Assembly: GCA_015501055.1 (NCBI GenBank) | Contig: JADNYV010000306.1 | Span: forward strand, 1 to 40,886 | DNA from: Mucidula mucida | Taxonomy: Eukaryota > Basidiomycota > Agaricomycetes > Agaricales > Physalacriaceae | Direction: 5' to 3' | DNA: 40,886 nt | Part shown: in pieces, positions 22,684-33,246 of the stretch | How positions within the stretch are numbered: the first letter of the stretch is position 1 | Layout: each line of letters begins with the position of its first letter | The notes under the pieces: generated by a model | The model's input: only the letters and a program-made list of their open reading frames with translations | The model's database searches: none | Told to the model about the DNA's origin: nothing | Position numbers and translations under genes: made by a program

Positions 22684-24293
22684 ATGGCTACTCCGATTCG
22701 CAAGAAACGCAACTTCAAGGCGCTGCAGCTGTCGTCGCCGAGGTCGCCAGTGTCGCCGGTCGTAGTAGCACCGCCAGAGATGGCACCAGTTCCGGCACCA
22801 GCAGCGCCGACGCTTGCGCCTACAGTAGCGCCATTAATGCCGACAAGACAGGCCCCGGCGCCGGGCGGGAAACGGCGACCTCCTCCAATGACGCTCAAAG
22901 CGCCCAAGATACCCACAAATCCGACGCCTATCGAGACCGGCGAACAGCTGTTGACCGTGGTCAGCGGGTCAAGCTCGGCACCGAATACAGCGTCGCCGAT
23001 GGGCTCGACACGGCGGTCGACGTATGCGACGCTTTCAAACACACTGGCCAACCTGGATATCAATGCGGAGACCAAGTACGATCTGCGCAATGAGGACCTC
23101 AAGGAAATGCAGGAACTCGGTCAGGGCAACGGCGGCAGCGTCAAAAAGATCGAACACACCCCCACGGGCACCATAATGGCGAAAAAGGTGTGTTGTATGT
23201 TGGCTCACAGCGTCCGACGATGCTGATCGCGGCCAGATTGTGCTCATCGACGCCAAACCGGCAGTGCGCAAGCAGATACTGCGGGAGCTGCAGATAATGC
23301 ACAACTGTCATTCGAAATACATTATATCGTTCTATGGGGCTTTCCTGGCAGACCCGAATATCTGTATATGCATGGAGTTTATGGACAAGGGCTCATTGGA
23401 CGGCATATACAAGAAGATTGGCCCCATCGACATTGACATTGTCGGCAAGGTCGCCCTCGCCGTCCTCGAAGGCCTCACCTACCTCTACGACGTACACCGT
23501 ATCATCCATCGGGGTAAGCACTCTTTTGTGTCTAATTCCTCACAATAATAATATTCTATAGACATCAAACCCTCCAACATTCTCTGCAACTCCCGGGGCG
23601 ATATCAAAATCTGCGATTTTGGTGTCTCTGGCGAGCTCATCAACTCCATCGCGGACACGTTTGTCGGCACTTCCACCTATATGAGTGTACGTTATATCTC
23701 TCCCTTTTATTTCCCAGGCTCATACCCATCCAGCCCGAACGCATACAAGGAGCACAGTACACCGTGAAATCCGACGTCTGGTCACTCGGCATCTCACTCA
23801 TCGAGCTGGCGCTCGGTCGCTTCCCCTTCTCGGAATCTGACGATGACTCGGACTCGGACCTGTCCGACTTTGAGAACACACTCTCGCCTGCGCGCCCCGG
23901 TTCCATGGGCTCTATCGCCGCCTTGTCCTTACCGCAGTCGCGGAAGGACCGCAAGAGTGCTGCGGCGAAGAAGGACAGGAGGAAGAGCAAAGGTGTCAGT
24001 CTACAAGGCGGGGGTATGACCATGAGTATCCTCGAGCTTTTACAACACATCGTGAATGAGCCCGCGCCGCGGTTGACACCAGAGGGCAGGTACCCTCCAG
24101 AGGCCGACTCTTTTATCGACAGTTGTCTGTTGAAGGATCCGGATATGCGCAAGACGCCCAAGGATTTATTGGTTCGTTTTTGTCGAATTTTCTTGCGTTG
24201 GGGCGGTGCTGATGCTTTTCGTAGAACCACGAGTGGATAAAACATGCAAAGAGATCTAATATTGACGTGGAGGCGTGGGCTAATACGTTTTGA
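22684..24293 (+). CDS. MAP kinase kinase, Ste7/Fuz7-like (pheromone/filamentation pathway)
   Basis: Dual-specificity kinase of a three-tier MAPK cascade, acting in the cytoplasm on a Fus3/Kss1-type MAPK. Five exons (22684-23187, 23237-23513, 23562-23686, 23734-24171, 24225-24293) give 470 residues. The N-terminus ([11 protein letters not shown], residues about 6-16) is a textbook MAPK docking site: basic cluster followed by L-x-L. A long Pro/Ala-rich linker follows. Kinase motifs: glycine loop GQGNGGSV, catalytic Lys168 in MAKK, HRDIKPSN with Asp261, DFG with Asp279, an activation loop with Ser289 and Thr293 at the S-x-x-x-T phosphorylation spacing of MAPKKs, then PERI and [17 protein letters not shown] Ser/Asp-rich insert (residues about 339-388) sits between subdomains IX and X. 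The C-terminus ends [22 protein letters not shown]. No damage is seen. It lies inside an inverted repeat. The Ste7 class is inferred from the docking site and motif wording; Pbs2- or Mkk1-type is less likely. Confidence 0.93.
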
Positions 24294-24940
24294 TGATTTA
24301 TGTATCCGTTTTCTCGAGTATCTCTGCGCTGCGTGTATTATTTTTATTTGGGCAGGGATATATGAATTGTTTTTGTAGGTGTAACGGAATTTCGGACTCT
24401 ACGTACGATTTGTAGAGAGACCAACAAGAGATGAAGCGTGCTCCTATGGGTCCTGACGATATCGCGCTGGCATGAAACGCCGGGCGACCAGCCTCATGCC
24501 TAAAAGAACATTTCCTAACGGTGCGGTGTCGTCGGCCGCGGTGGTGCTTTGGTCCACCAGGTCCATGATGGACGAATGACTTGGGGGAGCCTAAATGGTA
24601 ACGTCAACTTTGACTTACTTCTATCTATCTCTCCAGGTGAGAAAATTTGATTTCCGTCTACAGGATCAATTTGCGCGAAGATATGCAAGTAGTAAATACT
24701 TACCTCATGTCGCAATCAAGCTCCTACTAAGGCCGACTCCTAAAAAGGCGCACCATGAATTTTCAGGTTCACAGGCCCTTCAACGCTGAAGAAGCTTGTT
24801 TTTCTTCTTCTTATCAACCAAGTGGATGATGAAATGTGGAGCCGGACAGGAAGTTCAAGTTTCTCTTCATACTTTGCAGAGACAGGTCTTCTGTAATACC
24901 AGGGATATGATGATGATATTAAGCCGTGAGGCCTGTACCC
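24294..24940. other. Intergenic, 3' flank of the MAPKK gene
   Basis: No gene is supported. The minus-strand frame 24515-24715 lacks any feature. From about 24870 the sequence becomes similar to the 3' end of the coiled-coil family. Confidence 0.45.
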
Positions 24941-25640
24941 CAGGACTCGTTTTTGGATGGGAGACGCACGGACTTTGACCCCCGGCGGGACACGTTAGCA
25001 TATAGGAGAACACCAAAGACATAGGTACGCACCGAGGGGAAATTCCACTTTCCATAATCTGGCAATTAGGGATACATAGTCACCTAGCTGTCGGTCCCGA
25101 AACCTCTAGATTTCTTCCTGCGTCGAATTGAAGTACTGGGCGTTGGAGGGCGTGGCGTACTAACTTCAGGCTTAGGTAACCTCTCTGTCTGCGGTCCGAC
25201 GACCATTCTCATCGTCGGCTTCGCCAAGGGTGCGCTTCTCGCTTGGAGTTGTGGCGACCCGCCTCGAAGCCATGGCGTCAGAATGTCAGTCTCTCTGGCC
25301 GTCTTGAGCAAGGTGCTTAAAACAGGTGTCAGTGGGCTATCTCTTGCTCCTGTAGATCCAGCTGCTGTATGGATGCGACCTTGAATTTTTCATTTAGATC
25401 AATCGAGCAGAATCATACTGGGGAATATACATACCATTGTCAATTGCCGGCTTTCATTTTGAATTTCATTGGCCACGATTCAGGGGCGTAGATGTCACGC
25501 TTCAGTTTGTGCGTTTCCTGGAGATCTAATAAAAAAAAACAAGTCGAACAAACAGCAGGCTGAGATGAGCGCACCAGCGACGAGCAAGTTCGAGTCAGAG
25601 TCTATGTCCAAGCGTCTTGTGTGTCACAAATCGATTCGGG
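24940..25640 (-). pseudogene. Decayed copy of the coiled-coil gene family
   Basis: Its intact relative is at 38692-39777. Shared landmarks: the end of the gene (GGGAGACGCACGGACTTT at 24959 versus GGAGACGCACGGACTTT), PPTPSTSIRRRKKSRG (near 25110-25150) matching LTPSTPITRGKRRGRQSKK, the coiled-coil part (GCGTAGATGTCACGCTTCAG, near 25485), and the first exon DSDSN near 25580-25595. There the start ATG has become ATA. The frames between are broken and large parts are missing. Confidence 0.65.
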
Positions 25641-25665
25641 GTCGTCGTATTGCAGTGTGGACTGA
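25330..25665. repeat. First of two direct repeat segments derived from the coiled-coil gene
   Basis: It matches 26105-26440 in the same orientation, with common strings GGGCTATCTCT, ATCCAGCTGCTGTAT, GCGCACCAGCGAC and AAGTTCGAGTCAGAGTC. The two copies are about 775 bases apart. Confidence 0.8.
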
Positions 25666-25724
25666 GCGTCTCAGTTCAAGGACAAGTCACGGGCCCCGGC
25701 CCGCACTGAGGTCAAGCCCCCAAG

Positions 25725-25955
25725 ATCATTCGAAACGCTGTCAGACGCTAACAGCCAAGGACATCACGGAACAACCGGAAAATTCTGAATAGACCAACAT
25801 CCTACATCCTCCAAGCAGTCGGTAAACCTCTCGGGTCGACGTGCTTCATGTGGCGCTCGAGAAGGAAACATAAAACCTCGGTGGGTTATCGACACTTTGA
25901 GGCCGAGCAGGAAGAAGTACAAGGCAAAGTCTTATTTTAGCCTGAGCTCAAACAC
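25725..25955 (-). repeat. Right arm of the inverted repeat flanking the MAPKK gene
   Basis: Inverted partner of 22180-22430; see that entry. The homology continues weakly to about 26015, where it shares GGTCTGTC(A/T)TTA.TAGTAT.CA with copy A. Confidence 0.85.
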
Positions 25956-26104
25956 GACACCACATTCTTGCGTCCTGTGGATAGTGAATACTAGTAAAGA
26001 CAGACCAATGCGTACTATAATGCTTACTTATGCCATAATCTTCGCAGAGCGATGGGAGTCTCACTGGCAGCCTGAGCAAACGGCTTGCTGAGCCCGATAG
26101 GCGG

Positions 26105-26440
26105 TTGGGCTATCTCTCGCTGAGTGCTCCTGGGGATCCAGCTGCTGTATTGCCAGCTCCTGGAGTCGACCTAGTGTAAGCTCAAATATGTGCTTGGTCA
26201 GAATACTATGAAGCGAGACCCTACCATTGAAATCCACAGCGAGCTGTCGGATGACATTTTGGAGCACGATTCAGTGCGCCGTAGCTGTCACGCTGCAGCT
26301 TTCGCGTTTCCTGAGGCTGTTACAAGTCAAGCAAGCAGCAGAACAAGACTCGGGAGGAGTAAGCGCACCAGCGACAGGCAAGTTCGAGTCAGAGTCCATA
26401 GCCAAGCGTCTCGTATTTGACAAATCGATTCGAGGGCGTC
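26105..26440 (-). pseudogene. 5' fragment of a coiled-coil family gene
   Basis: Direct repeat of 25330-25665. On the minus strand it keeps an ATG at 26399 and the first exon MDSDSNLPVA up to a GT donor (GTGCGC), followed by a degenerate coiled-coil portion (RKLQRDSYGALNR). The remaining exons are missing, so it cannot encode the complete protein. Confidence 0.6.
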
Positions 26441-26659
26441 TGGGCTAAAGAATCCTTGAACGTTGGAGTCGGAAAACGAAAGTGACGGCCTTGAGAATTG
26501 ATGTAAGATCATTCTTTACATCGGCGAATTTGCCTTCAAAGAGCGCTTTGGGACGGTAGCATGGGAAGGAGCATAGATTTCGGTAAATAAAGAAAGGGAA
26601 ACATAGACGAGTTCCATACATATTAGTATAAATACTATGATATGAAAAATGAATGAATT

Positions 26660-28153
26660 CTAAACACGACGGCAAGTATGCTCCCCAGAAGCATACATCT
26701 CTCTAAAACACGCCTTCGAGCAAACAATGAAAACCAAGCACGTATGGCATCGTTTCCTGCCTCTTCCGTTGCACTAAATAACTTCGTCACCAAAGCCCAA
26801 AGCTGTTTGCGCAGAAAAGGACTCACCGAAGACTTCATACACATAGTGTCTAACCTCCCCGTCTCAGCCGAAGTCTGGACATTGAGCTCAAAGTTCTCAA
26901 CAAACTTACACCACCCCTTGACTAGAGCATTGTTAGAAGGCAGCCGAGACAACGCATCCCAGCTCTCCCTGGAGCTCCTAAAGCCATTTAATTGCACAAG
27001 CACCTTGTGTGCGACACGCTGACTCTTCATCGTCCATTCCCCGATATAATTAAGCAACAGCGACATCGGAGTGCACGGAAGGGTGCGCGCGCGACCGAAA
27101 TGATGTAGAGCAGCGTAAATGCTCTCGAGTAGACGCGCATTAAGCGCCGCCATAATTGGACCGCCGCTTGTAGTCGTGTCTTTGAAAAAGACACGGAGCT
27201 CTCCGCAGATGGCGATGAGGAACGAGTACGCGCTGAATTTCTCGGTTGCCCATTCCTCTGGGGACACCCTTCGCGGTCGATCGACGACCGCGTAGGCCAG
27301 GAGAGAACAGAGGGCGTGGATGAGCCCATGCCCGAAGAGATAGGCGCGTAGCTTGGGGCGGATCGTGGTCATCAACGAGAGCCCGCGCATGTTCGTGAGC
27401 AAGCTCTTGGGAAGGGAGGAGAAGCTGGCGTTGTCCAGCTCGGCGACAACGGAATTGAGGCGGGTCAAACCTCTGCGGAAGAGGGAACGCGGTAGGGCTT
27501 CAAGAACCTCCGTCAGCGGGCCACGGGTGAGCCTGTGTGCGCTTAGAGCGCGGATGATTTTCAATATGTTGACATCGATGGTGGTAATGGACATAGTCCC
27601 GGAAACATGTATCCACATGTTAATAATGCTCCTGATCTCCACCGCGAGTCGGGAAGACTCGGTCTGCGCGAACTGGACAATCCCTTGCTCGTGTTCAAGC
27701 AGAACCGCCAAAGTAGAGACTACGACGGCATCTTCCGGACGGTAGCTCTCCATTTCTGCTTCGGTGGAAAAATCAAGCGCGTGCAGCATTACGGGGACAA
27801 CGACGGGTATGACTAGATGCAAATACTCGACGAGGATGGGATCGAGGGTCGGGCGATCCAACGCGGGGTTATAGAATTGGCGGAGGACTGCAGTTGCCAG
27901 AAAGACTACTCGTGGGTCTGAGCCATCGGTCTCCTGCAACGTGCCTACAAGCTCGGGGGAAAAGCAGAAGAAGGTCGACATCAAGTCGTCAAGTGAGTGA
28001 TTTGGGTTTTCCAGCGCTGTAACCAGACAGCGTGCCAAATAGCTGGGGTCATGCAACTCTACTGGAATCGACGGCGCAAGCTGGGTTATAAAGGGTTAGC
28101 ACGACTCAACGACCAAATCCCAGACGTATACATACCTGGAACGTGATGGACAT
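26660..28153 (-). CDS. MYND-type zinc-finger protein, copy B (intact)
   Basis: Three exons, 28136-28153, 26827-28080 and 26660-26773, give 461 residues. The first intron follows MSITFQ. The second, after KSS, leads to a short last exon encoding CNGRGRKRCHTC LVFIVCSKACFREMY ASGEHTCRRV. With Cys420 before the intron this makes a MYND-like pattern C-x4-C-x7-C-x2-C-x5-C-x3-C, closing with His456-x-Cys458; MYND fingers are protein-interaction modules. The final H-x-C and the C446-x9-H456 spacing are shorter or longer than usual, so the finger may be imperfect. The large middle part (residues about 7-419) is helical and Leu-rich without a named domain, typical of mushroom MYND proteins. Between copies, changes in the last exon are mostly synonymous or conservative in this frame, which supports the splice. 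Reading through the second intron gives a longer but unlikely C-terminus. Role unknown. Confidence 0.85.
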
Positions 28154-28329
28154 TATTGAGAATGAGGAAGTCGGACAAGTGGCAAATGATGGTGGGGGAA
28201 TGAGCAAGGGTGCTGGACAATGGGGACTATTTAATACGCGCCTCAAATAACGTGACTTTGATAACGAACAATGGTGGACTGGTGGCCAGTCGTCCATATT
28301 AGGCAAAGAGCACGTAGGGACGCTGGCTG

Positions 28330-29400
28330 GCATTGTTCAACCAGTTTGTGCAAGCAATTTGTCGTGGTCCACAGAATACGGTATTGAATGTAGAAACTCT
28401 AGAGGAGCGTCTGACGTTTTCCACATCGCCAGTGTGAGATGTGGAGAGTCGGAGAAGAATATCAACAGTCATCCATAAGAGATCCTCCTAGCCACGTCGT
28501 TGGACGTTTAATGTCAGCCTAGGAGAAGTCGAGACTCAATGACACTCCAGGAAAGGTGGCGTCCTTCCGACATACCTTTGTGATTATCATTCCGCTAACT
28601 CGAGGACTGCTCAAGCAGCAGTATCTCACAACACAGTGGAAAATTGCTGTCTCAGCTGACTGGATGTATGAATTCGAGCGTTCCGCCGATCGTACAATTG
28701 CTGGGTTAACAATCTTCGAGTGTGGCGCATATTCCGACCTCGACCGATCGCTGGGGTCGTAAGAAGGGCAATATCTATCTCCAGGGAGAGTCGAGGGTCA
28801 GCCATTGTCGTTCCCAAAATGCTGCAGAAAGGCACTAACGGCTTTCCGTATGCTATTCTTAATGGTCGAGGACCTACTGCGCGGGTAGTTCAGCATTCCC
28901 ATAGCTGCTAGCAGTAATGCATGCCTACGAGCCATTTCTACGCGTGGTATGCAGCCATACCAAATCATGTACTGTCGACTTTTGCCTTTGGGAAGATCCT
29001 GCAGCAGAGCATGGCTTGACGATTCACGAAGCACGTAAACCTATAAGACATATGTAGATATGCGATTCCAGACACGAGAAAACTTATGTGACTGTCGACT
29101 GAAGAGGTTCCCGCATTGAGCCTTCGAGCGCGGCCTGCTGTGTTTTTCATTTCTTCAAATTAGCGCATGAGGAAAATGGCGCGTGTCAAGGTGTTCCACT
29201 TCATTGGTCGCAAATGTTGGAGACGATTAGGATACAAGTCCTAGTATTAGCGCCCGTATCCTGAGTGTACCCAGTCGCTACGAGATGGAAGTCCGAAGGA
29301 GAAGGCAAAGATCGGCAATTCGGAGTCGTGGGAATTACACGCCATATTTGCCTAGCGATTTGAGCATGGAACTGGTTTGAAGCCGTAGACGCGCCACGAT
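28330..29400 (-). pseudogene. Companion gene, copy B (heavily decayed)
   Basis: Same position relative to its MYND gene as in A and C. The shared start region (GTGTAATTCCCACGAC), RKAVSAFLQHFGNDNG (near 28800-28850) and the CTCCTCTAGAGTTTC region remain, but the reading frames are broken by many indels. Of the three copies this is the most damaged, although its MYND partner is the intact one. Confidence 0.6.
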
Positions 29401-29599
29401 CATGGTAAAATGTGTTTCGTGAAGCCGAGGCGACGAGGTTCGTTCCCTGCACTAATCAATTTGTTCAGGCCCTCGTCCCACCGGTTCAACGGCGACTTCA
29501 GAGAATTACTAGTAACTACTAACGTGGAGTATACACCGACGTTAGTATACACCAACCTCACATCTGCTTCTGAAATGATGCTGGTCGACTACCAGGCTC

Positions 29600-29850
29600 G
29601 TACCGGAGAGTAAGAGACGCACAGACTTTGCCCATACTGCGGGGGACACAGTATATAGTATACTAGAACACAAAATAACATAAACACGCACTGAGGGTAT
29701 CATTCTCCGTAATTTGGGTATTAAGATAGTCACCCAGCCGTCTCGCCGAGCACTCTCTGCTACGACCATTCTCATCGTTGGTTTCGTCAAGAGGGAGCTT
29801 CAACCGCCTTCGGTTGGAGTCGTGGCAACCCTCCATCGGGCGTCTACAAT
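29600..29850 (-). pseudogene. 3' fragment of a coiled-coil family gene between copies B and C
   Basis: AGAGACGCACAGACTTTGCC (29609), CACGCACTGAGGGT and the GATAGTCACCCAG region match 38770-38905 of the intact gene in the same orientation. The part further up continues into CGACCATTCTCATCGTTGG. Only the end of the gene is represented. Confidence 0.6.
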
Positions 29851-30012
29851 GCTGACTTGAGTCGAGCGATGTCGGTTTTGGCGATGAACATGGCTTCAAA
29901 AAGCGCATTGGGACGGTGGCATAGAAACGAGCATAAATTTCTGTAAATAACAAACAGGAAACATAGACGAGCTGCATATATAAATACTATGATATAAAAA
30001 AATGAATGAAAT

Positions 30013-31505
30013 CTAAACACGCCGGCAAGTATGCTCCCCAGAAGCATGCATCTCCCTGAAGCACGCCTCCGAGCAAACAATGAGGACCAAGCACGTCTGG
30101 CATCGTTTTTTTCCTCTTCCGTTGCACTAAAGATCTTCGTCACCAAAGCCCAAAACTGCTTGTGTAGGAAAAGACTCACCGAAGACTTCATACACACAGT
30201 GTCCAGCCTCCCCGTCTCAGGCGAAGTCTGGACATTCCGCACAAAGTTCTCAACAAACTTGAGCCACCCCTTGACTAGAGCATTGTTAGAAGGCAGCCGA
30301 GACATCGCATCCCAGCTCTCCCTGGAGCTCCTAAAGCCATTCAATTGCACAAGCACCTTGTGTGCGACACGCTGACTCTTCATCGTCCATTCCCCGATAT
30401 AATTAAGCAACAGCGACATCGGAGTGCACGGAAGGGTGCGCGCGCGACCGAAATGATGTAGAGCAGCGTAAATGCTCTCGAGTAGACGCGCATTAAGCGC
30501 CGCCATAATTGGACCGCCGCTTGTAGTCGTGTCTTTGAAAAAGACACGGAGCTCTCCGCAGATGGCGATGAGGAACGAATACGCGCTGAATTTCTCGGTT
30601 GCCCATTCCTCTGGGGATACCCTTCGCGGCCGGTCGACGACCGCATAGGCGAGGAGAGAACAGAGGGCGTGGATGAGCTCATGCCCGAAAAGATAGGCGC
30701 GCAGCTTAGGGCGGATCGTGGTCATCAACGAGAGCCCGCGCATGTTTGTGAGCAAGCGTTTGGGAAGGGAGGAGAAGCTTGGGTTGTCCAACTCGCCGAC
30801 AACGGAATTCAGGCGGGTCAAACCTCTGCGGAAGAGGGAACGCGGTACGCCTTCAAGAACCTCCGTCAACGGGCCACGGGTGAGCCTGTGTGCGCTTAGA
30901 GAGCGGATGATTTTCAATATGGTGCCATCGATGGTGGTAATGGACGTGGTCCCGGAGACGTGAATCCACATGTTAATAATGCTCCTGATCTCCACCGCGA
31001 GTCTAGAGGACTCGGTCTGCGCAAACTGGACAATCCCTTGCTCGTGTTCAAGCAGAACCGCCAAAGTGGAGAGTACGACAGCATCTTCCGGACGGTAGCT
31101 CTCCATTTCTGGTTCGGTGGAAAAATCAAGCGCGTGAAGCATTACGGGGACAACGACGGGTATGACTAGATGCAGATATTCGACGAGGATGGGATCGAGG
31201 GTTGGGCGATCCAACGCGGGGTTATAGAATTGGCGGAGGACTGCAGTTGCCAGAAAGACTACTCGTGGGTCTGAGCCATCGGTCTCCTGCAACGTGCCTA
31301 CAAGCTCGGGGAGAAGCAGAAGAAGGTTGACATCAAGTCGTCAAGTGAGTGATTTGGGCTTTCCAGCGCTGTAACCAGACAGCGTGCCAAATAGCTGGGG
31401 TCGTGCAATTCCACTGAAATCGAAGGGGCAAGCTGAGTTGTAAAGGATTAGCACGACTCAACGACCAAATGCCAAACGTATACATACCTGGAACGTGATG
31501 GACAT
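30013..31505 (-). pseudogene. MYND-finger gene, copy C, frameshifted by one missing base
   Basis: Same three-exon structure as copy B. The start codon is at 31503-31505, MSITFQ precedes intron 1, and the terminal MYND exon reads CNGRGKKRCQTC...CSEACFREMH...HTCRRV. At 31308-31311 the run of G (plus strand) has four bases where copies A and B have five (CFSPELVG), which throws the N-terminal 40 or so codons out of frame with the rest. The gene is 1493 bases against 1494 for copy B, so this is the only net length change. A downstream in-frame ATG (LQ-ETDGSDPR region, near 31290) could give a protein lacking the first 45 or so residues. A consensus error in a homopolymer is equally possible. Confidence 0.8.
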
Positions 31506-31651
31506 TATTGAGAATGAGGAAGTCGGACAAGTGGCAAATGATAGTGGTGGAATGAGCAAGGGCGCTGGACAATGCGGATTATTTAATACGCGCCTCGAAT
31601 AACGTGACTTTTATAACGAACCAATGGTGGACTGGTGGTCAGTCGTCCAAA

Positions 31652-32690
31652 TTAGGCAAAGAGCACGTAGGGACGATGGCATTGTTCAACCAATTTGTCG
31701 GATGTGGACGGTCCACAGAATACGATGTTGGATGTAGAAACTCTAGAGGAGCGTCTGAGGCTTTCGACATCGCCAGTGGGAGTCGGAGAAAAATATCTAC
31801 AGCCGTTCACAAGAGATTCTCCTAGCCACGTCACTGGACGTTTAATGATAATCTAAGAGAAGCCAAGCCTCAATGACAATCCAGGAAGGGCGGCGCCATT
31901 CCGACATACCTTTGTGACTGCGATTCTGCTACTTGAAAAACGCTCAAGAAGCAGTATCTTACGACACAGTGGATATCGGTTGTCAGCGCCGACTGGATCT
32001 ATACATGCGAGCGTTGCGCCGATAGCCCGCAAGTGGGAGTAATAAAATTTTGAGTGTGGCGCAAATTCCGAAATCGAATGATGAGAAAAAATGGCAGTAT
32101 CGCCACGGACAGTCGAGATCCAGTCATTGTTATTCCTGAGGTGCTCCAGAAAGGCACGAACGATACTCCGTATGCTGTGCTTTATGGTAAAGGACTGACT
32201 CCATGGGTAGTTTCTCATTTCCATGAAGCTGTTAGCGGTGGGGGATACATACAGCTCATTTTCCGTGTGTTGTACAGCCATACGGCAGCAGGAACGGTCA
32301 ATCCCTCGTCTTTTGAAATCCCGCAGCAGAGCATTACTTCATCAAGCACGTAAACCTGTAAGAGAGATATGGCTATGCGATTTCAGATATAAAAACACGT
32401 ACAGTTTTTTCACTTAACAGATTGCCGCACCGAGCCTTGGAGCGCGACCTGCGGTGTTTTTCGTTTCTTCAATCTTCCAGCGCAATGGAAGGAACACGGC
32501 GCGTGGCAAGTTGTTCGTAACTTCGATTTCCATTGGACGCAGGTTGCGTGTTTTGGAAACAAGTGGGATATGAGCCCCAATATTGGTGCCTGAATGCAGA
32601 GTGTCGTAACGTGTACCCAGTCGCTGCAAAATGGAAGTCTGAAGGAGAAGGTAAAGTCGTGTTCGGATAATGTTCGGCAGTCGTGGGAAT
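31652..32690 (-). pseudogene. Companion gene, copy C (best preserved; unknown family)
   Basis: I do not recognise the family. On the minus strand, coding pieces in order are: about 32629-32414 (RYDTLHSGTNIGAHIPLVSK... NLPRAVFLPLRWKIEETKNT), an intron with donor GTACGT and acceptor CTTACAG, VYVLDEVMLCCGISKDEGLTVPAAVWL, then about 32260-31910 (NSFMEMRNYPWSQSFTIKHS... DNRYPLCRKILLLERFSSSRIAVTK). A clean 57-base intron (31853-31909) follows, then the last exon 31652-31852 (RPVTWLGESLVNGCRYFSPT... EQCHRPYVLFA, stop). The frame from VYVL to NSFMEM is not continuous without a further splice or indel, and the 5' part shifts frame relative to copy A by a 5-base indel. It may be a damaged gene or one whose exons I cannot complete. 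The stop is about 150 bases upstream of the MYND start. Confidence 0.5.
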
Positions 32691-32820
32691 TACATGCCAT
32701 CTTTGCCTTGAGAGACACGGATCGTGCCGCGTCGACGGCTTCAAACCAGTTCCCGCTTTATATGGTCATTCCCTTCCGATGCGACGAGGTTCATTCCCTG
32801 CACTAAGACATTTCAGCTTC

Positions 32821-33246
32821 GATGACCAACATCGTTATTTGTAAACCACCCTCTTTGTCTTTTCTTTCTTCTTATCCTCTCCTCTTGTAGCGAGCGCGAC
32901 CGGCTGTAGGTCGGTATTCGAAAAGTATGTTCTCTGAACTGGTGACGAAGGGTCCGTTCAAGTTGGGACCTTTTTCAATGCGTCGATACTCATCACTAGG
33001 TGGCAATCGGGTCTTGCCCCCATCATAACATTTCCTTACACGGCCGTTCCTCAGTGGGACCTAGTGCCGGTTCTACCTACCTATCTCCCTGGGGCCTGTA
33101 AATCAGTGTTTTGTTGCTCATCGACTATGAAGCAATTGTATCACATACTATCCTAGACGTGATACTAGCGACGACGAAGGATACAAGTATTCAATGAAGT
33201 CTGCATAAAAAGGATGGAGAGCAAAAGAAGTAAGTATTCAGCAAAG
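32821..33246. other. Unique spacer beyond copy C
   Basis: Pyrimidine-rich stretch (about 32850-32890) and no supported gene. Homology to copies A and B stops near 32820. Confidence 0.5.

Larger units (their letters stand above)
26470..29480 (-). repeat. Segmental duplication unit, copy B
   Basis: Collinear with copies A and C, and in tandem with copy C on the minus strand. A short piece of coiled-coil-family sequence (about 29600-29850) lies between B and C. Confidence 0.85.
29850..32820 (-). repeat. Segmental duplication unit, copy C
   Basis: Collinear with A and B; see copy A for landmarks. C resembles A more than B in MYND exon 3 (identical finger apart from CNGRGKK versus CNARGRK). Confidence 0.85.

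Noticed and set aside
17700..32820. Copies A, B and C as a DNA transposon or retroelement
   Set aside because: No transposase, integrase, reverse transcriptase, terminal repeats or target-site duplications were found; the units carry intron-containing host-like genes.
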